Shown: in pieces, positions 51,900 through 60,652 of the stretch | How positions within the stretch are numbered: position 1 is the stretch's first letter | Layout: every line of letters begins with the position of its first letter | Origin: Streptomyces sp. NBC_00223 | GTDB lineage: Bacteria > Actinomycetota > Actinomycetes > Streptomycetales > Streptomycetaceae | NCBI RefSeq assembly: GCF_036199905.1 | Contig: NZ_CP108109.1 | Location: 4,649,501-4,713,500, forward strand | Direction: 5' to 3' | Length of the DNA: 64,000 nt | The notes under the pieces: generated by a model | The model's database searches: none | Seen by the model: the letters and a program-made list of their open reading frames with translations, nothing else | Told to the model about the DNA's origin: nothing | Made by a program: the position numbers and the translations under genes

Positions 51900-52643
51900 T
51901 CACACCTTGTGGGCGCCCAACTCCTTCGCCGCCTCGCTGAGGTCCTTCGCGGTGTCGATCGCCCGCCAGTAGGCGCCCTGCGGGATCTGGAAGCCGGCCA
52001 GCCGCCGTTCGCGGGCCAGCCGTGGGAAGGTCGTCCGCTCGTGGTCGCCCAGGTCCGGCAGCAGTTCGGTGAACTCGGGCGCGAAGACGTAGACACCGGC
52101 GTTGATCAGATACGGCGACGGCGGCGACTCGATGAAGTCCAGCACCTGGCCGAACTCGTTGGTCTCCACGGCGCCCCAGGGGATGCGCGGCCGGGCCAGC
52201 GCCAGGGTCGCGACGGCGTCCCGTTCCTCGTGGAAGGCAGCCATCTCGCGCAGCGAGAAACGCGTCCAGATGTCGCCGTTGGTGGCGTACCAGGGCTCGT
52301 CCGGGCGGGGCAGGGACGCGGCCGCGTACTTCAGACCGCCGCCGCGGCCGAGCGGCTCGCGCTCGACGACGGTGGTGACGTTCAGCGGCAACGGCGTGGC
52401 GTTCAGCCACTCCTGGAGCACCTCGGCGAGATGGCCGCAGGAGACCACGGCGTCGGTGACCCCCTCGGCGGCCAGCCAGGCGAGCTGATGGCCGATGATC
52501 GGCGTCCCCGTGCCCGGGATCTCGACCATCGGCTTCGGCCGGTCGTCGGTGTACGGGCGCAGCCGTGAGCCCTGCCCGCCGGCCAGGAGTACGGCCTGCG
52601 TGACAGGGGTGACGACTTGGGGGACGGGTGGGGGTCCGTGGTG
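51900..52643 (-). CDS. Nucleotidyltransferase (NDP-sugar pyrophosphorylase family)
   Basis: About 247 aa (start at an ATG near 52655 or a nearby alternative). The signature loop LLAGGQGSRLRPYTDDRPKP binds the nucleotide and pyrophosphate; EIPGTGTPIIGHQLAWLAAE, the catalytic-region WYATNGDIWTRFSLREM (Asp metal ligand) and YLINAGVYVFAPEFTELLPD follow. Activates a sugar-1-phosphate to an NDP-sugar, probably for cell-envelope glycan. Specificity (glucose or mannose) cannot be read. Conserved between rlmB and msiK in Streptomyces. Confidence 0.88.
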   Translation of the reverse strand, partial: HHGPPPVPQVVTPVTQAVLLAGGQGSRLRPYTDDRPKPMVEIPGTGTPIIGHQLAWLAAEGVTDAVVSCGHLAEVLQEWLNATPLPLNVTTVVEREPLGRGGGLKYAAASLPRPDEPWYATNGDIWTRFSLREMAAFHEERDAVATLALARPRIPWGAVETNEFGQVLDFIESPPSPYLINAGVYVFAPEFTELLPDLGDHERTTFPRLARERRLAGFQIPQGAYWRAIDTAKDLSEAAKELGAHKV

Positions 52644-52719
52644 GGCGCGCGTCATGCAGCGCACCCTATGCGACGGCGGCGTACGGCCCTTGGAGGGAGG
52701 GCCGTACGCCTGATGCGTC

Positions 52720-52845
52720 CGATGCGTCGGGGTGCCTGTCGAGGGGCTGTCGCGGGCGGGGGGTCGTGCTCGCGGTGCGGGTGCGTGCGGGGTGCGGGTG
52801 CGTGCGCCGCGGTGCGGTGCGGGTGCGTGCGGGGTGCTCGCGGGG
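52720..52845. repeat. GGTGCGGGTGCGTGCG low-complexity repeat region
   Basis: Imperfect repeats of GGGTGCGTGCGGGGTGC before the end of the small exported-protein gene on the opposite strand. No gene. Confidence 0.6.
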
Positions 52846-53259
52846 TCAGCCGACCGAAGCGACTCCGGTGGCGAAGGCCGTGTCGCACACCGGGCGGGAC
52901 CACGCCTGGGCGCGCTGCGTGGCGCCGTCGTACTTGGCGACCGCCGCGCGGCCCAGCGAGCGGGCGATGGAGACGCAGTAGCGGGCGAGGGACGGCTGCT
53001 TGGCCATGGCGACCTGGAGATCGGTCAGGGCCACCCCGGGGTCCTTCTCCTGGAGTTCGGCCAGCAGACGGCTGCGCAGCGCCTCCTGGGGCGCCTTGGC
53101 CGCGTTCTGCGGGCTCTTGGCGGCGGCGGTCAGTACCTGCGCGTCCGCCGAGGAGACCGCCCACGGGACGCGGGTGACGGCGAGCGTTCCCGACAGCACG
53201 AGAACGACCGGAAGAACGAGCGCGAATGTCTTGCCGAGACGGCGAGCTACCTGGTTCAC
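52846..53259 (-). CDS. Small membrane-anchored or secreted protein
   Basis: 137 aa. An N-terminal hydrophobic helix (LGKTFALVLPVVLVLSGTLA) acts as a signal peptide or anchor. The remainder is a helical domain with SRLLAELQEKDPGVALTDLQ and two cysteines (RYCVSIARSLG, RPVCDTAF). No known motif. Located between the nucleotidyltransferase and msiK. Confidence 0.7.
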   Translation of the reverse strand: MNQVARRLGKTFALVLPVVLVLSGTLAVTRVPWAVSSADAQVLTAAAKSPQNAAKAPQEALRSRLLAELQEKDPGVALTDLQVAMAKQPSLARYCVSIARSLGRAAVAKYDGATQRAQAWSRPVCDTAFATGVASVG

Positions 53260-53676
53260 GCATCGGATGGTAGCGACTGGTGATGATTTGGCGACATTTA
53301 GTCACCCTCCCGGGGGAGTGAAATCTCCGCGCGGGGTGTTCGAGTGTTGACGAACGGACCCGAAAGGCCTCATATGCGTATCTATGGGCGGGGGTTGCGG
53401 GCGCCTTGGCGGCGGGGCCTCGGGCGGCGGTTTTCGCGTCCTTGGGTGGGGTTCGGTTTTCGCGCTAAGGGTGCGATTCGGTTGCGCGTCCTTGGGCGCG
53501 GGGCTGGGGGTTCGCGTCCATGGGTGCGGGTGCGGGTGCGGGTGCGTTGCGTCCGGGGTCCGGTGGCCGCCGTCCGGGTACGGCGAAGGGCGGCCGGCCG
53601 GTACGCGGATACGTACCGGCCGACCGCCCTCGTAAGGCTGCGGCTACGGCGGCCGTGGTGCGGCCGCCGTCAGTCG
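53260..53676. other. 417-bp G-rich intergenic region with repeats and a terminator
   Basis: 53390-53550 is a run of G-rich repeats (GCGTCCTTGGG three times in varied form; GGGTGC repeated at about 53520-53540) that could form G-quadruplexes. No gene is supported. The msiK terminator is at 53588-53629. Confidence 0.6.
53588..53629 (-). terminator. Terminator of the msiK-like gene
   Basis: GGGCGGCCGGCCGGTACG (53588-53605) pairs with 53612-53629 over 18 bp with one mismatch; loop CGGATA. It sits 48 bp after the stop. Confidence 0.85.
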
Positions 53677-54798
<1,122 letters not shown>

Positions 54799-54871
54799 GA
54801 CTGTGCAGTCCCTTCACCGGCAGGAACGTGCCGGACGATCCGAGTAAAGGAAGACTCCGGAGGTGATCCGG

Positions 54872-54886
54872 ATTGGTCTAGTCCGT
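54872..54886. promoter_or_regulatory. Possible DasR-type operator upstream of msiK
   Basis: ATTGGTCTAGTCCGT shares the TGGTCTAG core with the DasR/GntR consensus (TGGTCTAGACCA) but departs in the second half. Its location 74-88 bp upstream of the msiK start would fit regulation by aminosugar availability. Not proven. Confidence 0.35.
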
Positions 54887-54983
54887 CATACACGGACTTC
54901 CCGTGACGCTACCTGCCGGATCGACCCTTGTCACCAGCCACCGGTACGGGATTTTCGTCACCCTGCCCCCGCGCGGCGCCCGC

Positions 54984-54989
54984 TACACT
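54984..54989 (+). promoter_or_regulatory. -10 box of the tRNA-Thr gene
   Basis: TACACT lies 8 nt before the tRNA 5' end, a good vegetative-sigma -10. A -35 at the correct spacing is not obvious. Confidence 0.5.
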
Positions 54990-54997
54990 GCTGGTGC

Positions 54998-55071
54998 GCC
55001 TCCTTAGCTCAGCTGGCCAGAGCGACGCTCTTGTAAAGCGTAGGTCGTCGGTTCGAACCCGACAGGGGGCT
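54998..55071 (+). tRNA. tRNA-Thr (anticodon TGT)
   Basis: 74 nt. The acceptor stem GCCTCCT pairs with AGGGGGC (one G-U), discriminator T. The D arm has TAGCTCAGCTGGCCAGAGC; the anticodon arm ACGCT-CTTGTAA-AGCGT has anticodon TGT; the T arm GTCGG-TTCGAAC-CCGAC is intact. CCA is not encoded. The 3' half is the likely attachment site of the integrative element that follows. Confidence 0.95.
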
Positions 55072-55075
55072 CTGA
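55040..55075. other. Presumed left attachment site in the tRNA 3' half
   Basis: Tyrosine-integrase elements of actinobacteria use the T arm and 3' end of a tRNA as attB. The integrase, excisionase and ATPase genes follow in the order typical of such elements. The partner copy of the T-arm/3' end sequence (attR) was not found up to 64000, so the element extends beyond the window. Confidence 0.6.
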
Positions 55076-55110
55076 GTTTCCGCAGGTCAGCAGCTGTCTC
55101 CTTGGTAATG

Positions 55111-55139
55111 GTGTGCCGGGCTCAAGGTGTCCGGCACAC
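55111..55139. terminator. Hairpin downstream of tRNA-Thr
   Basis: GTGTGCCGG (55111-55119) pairs with CCGGCACAC (55131-55139), 11-nt loop. Probably the tRNA transcription terminator, just inside the integrative element. Confidence 0.65.
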
Positions 55140-55186
55140 ATTCGACACACATCGCGCCGGTACGCGGCGCGAGGGAGGCGGTTGGG

Positions 55187-55546
55187 ATGGCGAGCACGGA
55201 CGAGTTGGCGCAGCGGCGGTACGACAAGCTTGTGGCGCGCGTCGAGAGCCTGATGCGCGGATCGCTGAAGCCGGAGTACGAAGGCTTCTACGGCAGCGTG
55301 ACGCTGGCCGAGGCCGACATTGAAGAACTGGGCGGTGACGCGGGCGAGATCCGCCGGGCTGCCCGCGCGGCGGGCCGGCACCTTGGCTGGAAGACCGTGA
55401 CCCGGGAGATCGACGGGCGCATCTTCATCGCGGACGACCGCGAGGCGCCGCAGGCGGTACGGGACCTGGCGATGCAGCGGTCTGCCGACGCGGTGGCGGC
55501 CCTCATGAAGGACGTGCGCCGAGGACCCCGCCCTCGACCGGTGTGA
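55187..55546 (+). CDS. Small hypothetical protein of the integrative element
   Basis: 119 aa from ATG 55187 with GGAGG about 9 nt upstream. Charged, helical: YDKLVARVESLMRGSLKPEY, EIRRAARAAGRHLGWKTVTR and RDLAMQRSADAVAALMKDVR; ends in a basic proline-rich tail. The middle (AGRHLGWKTVTREIDGRIFI) resembles a small winged or two-strand domain. No recognised family; commonly such genes sit between the tRNA and integrase in Streptomyces elements. Confidence 0.7.
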   Translation: MASTDELAQRRYDKLVARVESLMRGSLKPEYEGFYGSVTLAEADIEELGGDAGEIRRAARAAGRHLGWKTVTREIDGRIFIADDREAPQAVRDLAMQRSADAVAALMKDVRRGPRPRPV

Positions 55547-55728
55547 AAGCGGCATCCTTTCTGCCGGGCGAGGTCAGGTCGTTGCAGACCTTTCTAACTC
55601 CGCCGCGAAGGGGCACTGCCGGAAGGCCAGGCGTGAAGTCAACGAAGAGCAGGCCCAGTAGATCGACTTCATTCGGGATAATTCGGATTAGGCGCACAAT
55701 CTCGCTGTAGTGGTGGGATGCTTCATCG

Positions 55729-56610
55729 GTGAACGTAGACACCCCCGGCCGGCAGCTCCTCTTCTCCACGGTCCGTATCACCAACGTCCTGAAATCGGGC
55801 ATAACGACCAGCGGGACAGGATTTTTGCTCTTCGTGGATCTAGTGGAGGAAGGACGCATCAGTCCGCTCCTGGTCACCAACAAGCACGTCGTAGCTAACT
55901 CGGCGCGGCTCACAGCACACTTCATCAAGCGAAAGGATGACGTAGACGAGCCAGACCTCGGGCAGGGCGTAGATGTGACTCTCGCTCCGGCCAATTGGAT
56001 TGGGCACCCCGACGCGAGCGTCGACGTAGCGGTCGTACCGTTGGCCCCGATCTTCGAGCAACACGGGGGTCTCCTGTTCACCAGGGCTCTGCCCATGTCG
56101 GTGCTTGCCACTGAGATACCGAACCTATACACCGACGCCATCGAAGAGATCACCTTCGTTGGATATCCTGATGGCCGCCACGATCCCAAGCACCTGACAC
56201 CCATCGTGCGCCGAGGAATCACGGCGACCCCGCTGGACCTAGATATGGGGGGAACCCCTACGTTCCTCGTCGATGGATCGGTGTTTGGCGGCAGCAGCGG
56301 CAGTCCGGTATTCCTCTTCAATGAGGGGGCGTATCGCGGTCCCGGAGGACTGCAGATCGGCACTCGGGTAGCCCTCATCGGCATCATTGCGCAGACGTGG
56401 GTGCGGGGGGACGCGTTCCCTGTCGAGGTGGCGGCACCGCATGTAAAAATCGCGAAGGAGTTGAATCTTGGGGTCGCTTTCAACTCTCGCGCGATCAAGC
56501 AGACGGTTGAAGCATTTGCCGCGGTCGCGGGCCTGAAACTTCGGAATACTGCGGGAGACGCTCCCGTCGCGATCGATCCGACGAACGACTCGTCTACCCC
56601 CCTGACCTGA
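55729..56610 (+). CDS. Trypsin-like serine peptidase (cytoplasmic, cargo gene)
   Basis: 293 aa from GTG 55729, no clear ribosome site. The chymotrypsin-fold triad is recognisable: His in LLVTNKHVVANSARL, Asp in DVAVVPLAPIF, Ser in GSVFGGSSGSPVFLFNEG. There is no signal peptide, so an intracellular protease is implied, unlike typical secreted trypsins. GC content is visibly lower than the flanks, and codon use less Streptomyces-like, pointing to recent transfer. Single-gene trypsin-like proteases of this kind occur as mobile-element cargo and may act in defence, but that is inference. Confidence 0.78.
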   Translation: MNVDTPGRQLLFSTVRITNVLKSGITTSGTGFLLFVDLVEEGRISPLLVTNKHVVANSARLTAHFIKRKDDVDEPDLGQGVDVTLAPANWIGHPDASVDVAVVPLAPIFEQHGGLLFTRALPMSVLATEIPNLYTDAIEEITFVGYPDGRHDPKHLTPIVRRGITATPLDLDMGGTPTFLVDGSVFGGSSGSPVFLFNEGAYRGPGGLQIGTRVALIGIIAQTWVRGDAFPVEVAAPHVKIAKELNLGVAFNSRAIKQTVEAFAAVAGLKLRNTAGDAPVAIDPTNDSSTPLT

Positions 56611-56664
56611 CGGACACTGTCTTCCGGTCGATCACTGCCGAGAGGTGATATGTCCGGGGCCTAT

Positions 56665-56706
56665 CCCGTTCCAGGGCAATGGGCGCAGACCTAGCCCTGG
56701 AACGGG
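56665..56706. terminator. Bidirectional terminator between protease and integrase genes
   Basis: CCCGTTCCAGGG (56665-56676) pairs perfectly with CCCTGGAACGGG (56695-56706), 18-nt loop, between convergent genes. Confidence 0.85.
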
Positions 56707-56741
56707 GCGCCGTTCACTGCCGCCGGTGGTGTGTTGCGTGA

Positions 56742-57986
56742 TCAGGCAGTCGTTGAACGCTTTCGGTGCTGGACGATGGGATTTTTGACAGGCGGCGTGT
56801 CCGTCATAGTTGTGACAGTGCCTGCTCGGGCCTTGGCGAGCAACATGGTCCGGCGTTCGTCCATCTTGTCGGAGACCTCGTCAAGGCGGTCGGGGAAGAG
56901 GTGCCCGTAGACGTCGAGGGTGAGTGTCGCGGACTTGTGGCCGAGCATCGTCTGGATGACGTTCACGTCGGCGCCGCTGGCGATGGCGAGCGAGGCGGCG
57001 CTGTGGCGCAGCTTGTGCGGGGTCAGGTGGAGGTGGCCGAGTCCGGCCGCACGGACCGCCGGGTCGAAGAAGCGGCTGCGGAAGTTGCTGATCCGCAAGG
57101 GGCCGCCCTGGGGTGCGGTGAAGAGGAGCTGGTCCGGCGTGCGGCCGTTGATGTGGGCGGCCAGTTCAGCGAGGAGGAACCGGGGGAGTGGCACTGAGCG
57201 GCGCTCGTGGTTCTTGGGGGTGTCCAGGTGGAGGGCGCCCTTCTCGTCGACATACGCCTGCACCACGTGAGCCCGTCGCGCATCGAGGTCCACTCGGCCC
57301 ACAGTGAGGGCCGACGCCTCGCCCCAGCGCAGTCCGGTGTAGCCGAGCAGCCGGATGAACAGCCCGTACGGGCCTGCCGCTTCGGCGAGTGCTTCCACCT
57401 GGACCACGTCGAGGTAGACCTGTTCGGGCTGAGCTGGCCTCGGCAACGGGATGTCGACCGCCGGGTTGTGGCTCAGCCGCTGCGACTTGACCGCGTAGCC
57501 GAGGACGCTGCTGAGCACGACATACGCCTTCCGTACGCTCCGCGCGCTCAGCTCGTGGCCGGTGGCCGTCCGCCCGGCCGACAGGTCGGCCAGCCACTGC
57601 GCCACGTCGTCGTACCGGACGCGGTCCAACGGTGTCGTGCCCCACCTCGGCAGGACATGAAGGTCGAGCATGCCCCGGTACCGGTTCCTGGTCGACCGCT
57701 TGAGGTGCGCCTGCGCCGCCAGCCATGCCTCGGCTATCTCGCCGAACTTCGCGCGTGCGGCGGCGGGGTCGCGGTAGGAGCCGTCACCGAGCCGGGCCTC
57801 AAGGCGGGACCGTTCCGTGTCGGCGTCGACCCGTCGGCTGAACGTCTTCATCTTGGGGCTGCCGTCAGGGCCGTACCACCGCAGGCGCCAGCGGCCGGGC
57901 GGTGTGCGGCCCGCCTTCTTGGCCTTGGCGGCGGCCTGGACGTAGGCGGTGTGGCCAGCGCGGTCCTCGACCCAGACGCGCGCCAT
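56742..57986 (-). CDS. int: Tyrosine recombinase/integrase
   Basis: 414 aa from ATG 57986 (GTG 57989 is also possible). An N-terminal Arm-DNA-binding region (RWRLRWYGPDGSPKMKTFSR) and SAM-like core-binding domain (FGEIAEAWLAAQAHLKRSTR) precede the catalytic domain: first Arg in LGYTGLRWGEASALTVGR, H-x-x-R in LTPHKLRHSAASLAIASG, and GHKSATLTLDVYGHLFPDRL with the nucleophilic Tyr. It integrates the element at the adjacent tRNA-Thr. Transcribed toward the tRNA, as usual. Confidence 0.94.
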   Translation of the reverse strand: MARVWVEDRAGHTAYVQAAAKAKKAGRTPPGRWRLRWYGPDGSPKMKTFSRRVDADTERSRLEARLGDGSYRDPAAARAKFGEIAEAWLAAQAHLKRSTRNRYRGMLDLHVLPRWGTTPLDRVRYDDVAQWLADLSAGRTATGHELSARSVRKAYVVLSSVLGYAVKSQRLSHNPAVDIPLPRPAQPEQVYLDVVQVEALAEAAGPYGLFIRLLGYTGLRWGEASALTVGRVDLDARRAHVVQAYVDEKGALHLDTPKNHERRSVPLPRFLLAELAAHINGRTPDQLLFTAPQGGPLRISNFRSRFFDPAVRAAGLGHLHLTPHKLRHSAASLAIASGADVNVIQTMLGHKSATLTLDVYGHLFPDRLDEVSDKMDERRTMLLAKARAGTVTTMTDTPPVKNPIVQHRKRSTTA

Positions 57987-58469
57987 CACGCACCGGTCCG
58001 GTGCCGTCGAAGGCTGAGCTTGTCCTCCACGGGATCTCCCTTTTCCGCGTGCCTTTGCGGCGCGCTCGATTGGTGACGTGGGAGATTCCCTTGGAGTTCG
58101 AGGTTTGGGCAAGCCGTAATTCTGTGATAGAGGCCACTTCCGCGTCTTACGGCTTTCGGTTCCCTTGTGGTCGTCGCGGTGATATGGTCCGGCGCTTTCC
58201 CAATGCTGACTGGTGATGCCACGTGCTGCGCTGTCCACAGGGCGATCATGGCTGATGAACAGGCAACTCTGGTGCGTTGGGTGCTGCTTTCCGGCGCTCT
58301 TGGAACCGTCCGGACCTTCATCGCGACCCCTTTCCGACTGGTGCTCCGGCCGGACACAGCTCATTTGGTCGGTCCGTCTTTTCCGGTCACAATCTCGCTG
58401 GATGGCTCGCCCACCGCGTGGCTATGTTGGCCGAGCACAGCCATCCGCACTGGTGAAAGGAATCGCGCA
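57987..58469. other. 483-bp int-xis intergenic region
   Basis: Lower-GC, promoter-like stretch. A frame in phase with the excisionase starts at ATG 58248 (MADEQATLVRWVLLSGALG) but runs without a stop into xis, and the xis ribosome site lies downstream, so I do not annotate it. The region may hold the excision/attP regulatory sites. Confidence 0.5.
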
Positions 58470-58682
58470 ATGCCGACCGGACAGAAAACCTCGAATGAGC
58501 GACGCCCGCTGGCCACCCCCGCCGAACTGTCGGCGTACCTCGGCGTCCCCGTCGCCACGCTCTACCAGTGGCGGCACCGGGGCCTCGGCCCGAAGGCCCA
58601 CAAGGTGGGCCGGCACCTCCGCTACCGCTGGGTGGAGGTCGAGGCATGGGTCGACCAGCAGGCCGTCGACCTCGTGGCCTGA
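58470..58682 (+). CDS. xis: Excisionase-type helix-turn-helix protein
   Basis: 70 aa from ATG 58470 with GAAAGGA 8 nt upstream. MerR/AlpA-like winged HTH: LATPAELSAYLGVPVATLYQ, WRHRGLGPKAHKVGRHLRYR, then VEVEAWVDQQ. This small DNA-binding protein directs excision together with the integrase. Divergent from int. Confidence 0.9.
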   Translation: MPTGQKTSNERRPLATPAELSAYLGVPVATLYQWRHRGLGPKAHKVGRHLRYRWVEVEAWVDQQAVDLVA

Positions 58683-58816
58683 CCGAACACCCGTCAACGC
58701 AGAGCGGCCTCCAGCGCGTCAACGCCGGAGGCCGCGAACTCCCCTGAACCGCGTCTGAACGATCAACCAGGCGGTGCGGGCCTGCCAGCCCGGTGCCGCC
58801 GGTGGAGGAGATACCC

Positions 58817-60247
58817 ATGCAGCGTACGACTCCGCGCCCGAGCGGCGCACCCGAGAAGCCGGTATGGCCGCCGGTGGCGATACCCGGTCAGCCCGGCGGC
58901 GAGACCTCCCCGCCGCCAACCCGTGACGTCGCCCAGGCACCGATAGCGGTGGTGGCCGATCGGTTGACCGCGCGTGCCCTGTCCGCTGCTGACCGGGTTG
59001 CGGCTGGATCTGACCGAAATCCGGTCGGTGACCGGGTGACCCGTGACTCGGGGTCGGTCACTGACCGGGTGACCGCGGTCGCTGACCGGCCGCCGGTCGA
59101 TACGGCCGGTCAGCCGACCGGGCCGGGCGTCCCGACCGGTCACGACGCGACGGCAGAAGGCGCTGACCTGCTGACCGAGGTGCGGTCAGCGGTGGCCCGC
59201 TACGTGGTCATGCCGAGCGAGGAAGCACTGGACGCGGTGACGTTGTGGATCGCGGCGAGCCATCTCCAGGTGGCCTGGCAGCATGCACCGCGGTTGGCGG
59301 TGGTGGGTCCGGCGAAGCGGTGCGGCAAGTCGCGGCTGCTGGACGTGCTGCACGACACGGTCCACGACCCGTTCATCACGGTGAACTCGACCCCGGCGGC
59401 GATCTTCCGGTCGATCACCGAGCAGCCGCCGACGCTGCTGGTGGACGAGGCCGACACGATCTTCGGCAGCGCCAAGGTCGCGGAGAAGAACGAGGAGATG
59501 CGCGGCCTGCTCAACTCCGGCCACCAGCGCAACCGCCCCACGACCCGGGTGGTCGGGCCGGAGCACAAGCCGACGAAGTTCCGGACCTTCGCGATGGCGG
59601 CACTCGCGGGCATCGGTGACCTGCCCGACACGATCATGGATCGGGCAGTCGTGATCCGGATGCGCAGGCGCGGCCCTGGGGAGACGGTCCGGCCATTCCG
59701 TGCCCGCCGGGACACCCCGATCCTGCACGAGCTGCGTGCCCGATTGGCAGCGTGGACCGCGCCGTTGACCGACACGGCAGCATGTATGGAGCCGGTGATG
59801 CCGGTGGAGGACCGGGCTGCGGATACCTGGGAGCCGCTGGTGGCGGTCGCAGACCTCGCCGGTGGCCAATGGCCGCAGCGGGCACGCCACGCCTGCCGGG
59901 TGATGACCTCGCACGAGGAGGGCAACGACCAGGAGGTGGGTCTGCCGACCCGGTTGCTGGCAGATATCCGGGCGGTGTTCGCCGCGTGTGGCGATCCCGA
60001 GGCGCTGGCCACCGGACAGATCCTTGCGGGGCTGAAAGCCGACACCGAGGCCCCGTGGGGCGAGTACGGCGTGAGCGGGCTGACCGCACGCGCACTGCAG
60101 TTGCTGCTCAAGGACTTCGGGATCAGCGCGTCCAACCGTCGGTTCCGTGACGGTAGCCAGCGTCGGGGCTTCGCCCGCAACCAGTTCACCGACGCCTGGG
60201 CGCGCTATTGCCCCCAGCTTGAGCCTCCCGCCCCGGCCAGCGGGTGA
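58817..60247 (+). CDS. DUF3631-domain ATPase (putative replication/primase-associated protein)
   Basis: 476 aa from ATG 58817 (GGAGGAG upstream). The first about 120 residues are a low-complexity linker encoded by GACCGGT-type DNA repeats. The ATPase part has Walker A AVVGPAKRCGKSRLLDVLHD and Walker B PTLLVDEADTIFGSAKVAEK, then arginine-finger-like RNRPTTRVVG, followed by the DUF3631 C-terminal domain (GVSGLTARALQLLLKDFGIS). DUF3631 proteins of actinomycete elements are the likely replication initiators or helicases after excision. Follows xis in the order int-xis-rep. Confidence 0.85.
   Translation: MQRTTPRPSGAPEKPVWPPVAIPGQPGGETSPPPTRDVAQAPIAVVADRLTARALSAADRVAAGSDRNPVGDRVTRDSGSVTDRVTAVADRPPVDTAGQPTGPGVPTGHDATAEGADLLTEVRSAVARYVVMPSEEALDAVTLWIAASHLQVAWQHAPRLAVVGPAKRCGKSRLLDVLHDTVHDPFITVNSTPAAIFRSITEQPPTLLVDEADTIFGSAKVAEKNEEMRGLLNSGHQRNRPTTRVVGPEHKPTKFRTFAMAALAGIGDLPDTIMDRAVVIRMRRRGPGETVRPFRARRDTPILHELRARLAAWTAPLTDTAACMEPVMPVEDRAADTWEPLVAVADLAGGQWPQRARHACRVMTSHEEGNDQEVGLPTRLLADIRAVFAACGDPEALATGQILAGLKADTEAPWGEYGVSGLTARALQLLLKDFGISASNRRFRDGSQRRGFARNQFTDAWARYCPQLEPPAPASG
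58954..59140 (+). repeat. GACCGG-type repeats within the DUF3631 gene
   Basis: At least ten GACCGG/GACCGA motifs, including TGACCGGGTGACC-type units at about 59026-59040 and 59060-59075, in the part encoding the low-complexity N-terminal linker. They could be iterons of a replication origin, but could also be codon-level repeats. Confidence 0.45.
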
Positions 60248-60463
60248 CCCTCACTGACCCGCATCACCCGTCCCGGCGCAGGTCAGCGCGGGGCGGGTGA
60301 TGCGCCTGTGACGGGTCGACCCGCATCGGGCCATCCACCCGTACCTGTGCTGACCAGGACCGCAACGGGTGGGACGGGTCGCACACGGCCCCGGCCGATG
60401 TCGCAGCCGATGGAAGTGAAGGACGCCGGACCAGGCGAGTGCTGAGCGAGGCGGAGAGGCCGC

Positions 60464-60578
60464 GAGCAAGTTGTGGGGTAAGCAGCGCTTACCCCGGAAG
60501 AGCAAGTTGTGGGGTAAGGACTCCTTGCCCCAGCAGAGCAAGTTGTCGCGTTGGACGGTCCGATGGCCCGTCCAACGC
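60464..60578. repeat. Array of three stem-loops with a 36-nt period
   Basis: GAGCAAGTTGT recurs at 60464, 60500 and 60536, each followed by a hairpin: GGGGTAAG/CTTACCCC in unit 1, GGGGTAAGG/CCTTGCCCC in unit 2, and CGCGTTGGACGG/CCGTCCAACGCG (12 bp, perfect) in unit 3. Stem sequences differ between units while pairing is kept, so the structure is conserved. It lies between the DUF3631 gene and the convergent ATP-binding-protein gene. I know no matching element. Confidence 0.8.
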
Positions 60579-60652
60579 GTGTGCCCTCGCCGGGGGACGA
60601 GGGCACATGGCCGGGGGTCCGTCTCACGAGGCTGCTGGCCTCGACCACCTGC

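Noticed and set aside
58248..58469. In-frame ATG upstream of xis (58248)
   Set aside because: The excisionase has its own good ribosome site at 58470 and normal length; the extension has no conserved features.
60251..60541. 96-codon minus-strand frame through the stem-loop array
   Set aside because: Codes repeated LPHNLL peptides only because of the DNA repeats; no start signal. The structure explanation is better.
60464..60578. Three 36-nt units considered as a CRISPR array
   Set aside because: The conserved part is only 11 nt and the variable part is self-complementary, not spacer-like; only three units and no cas genes.
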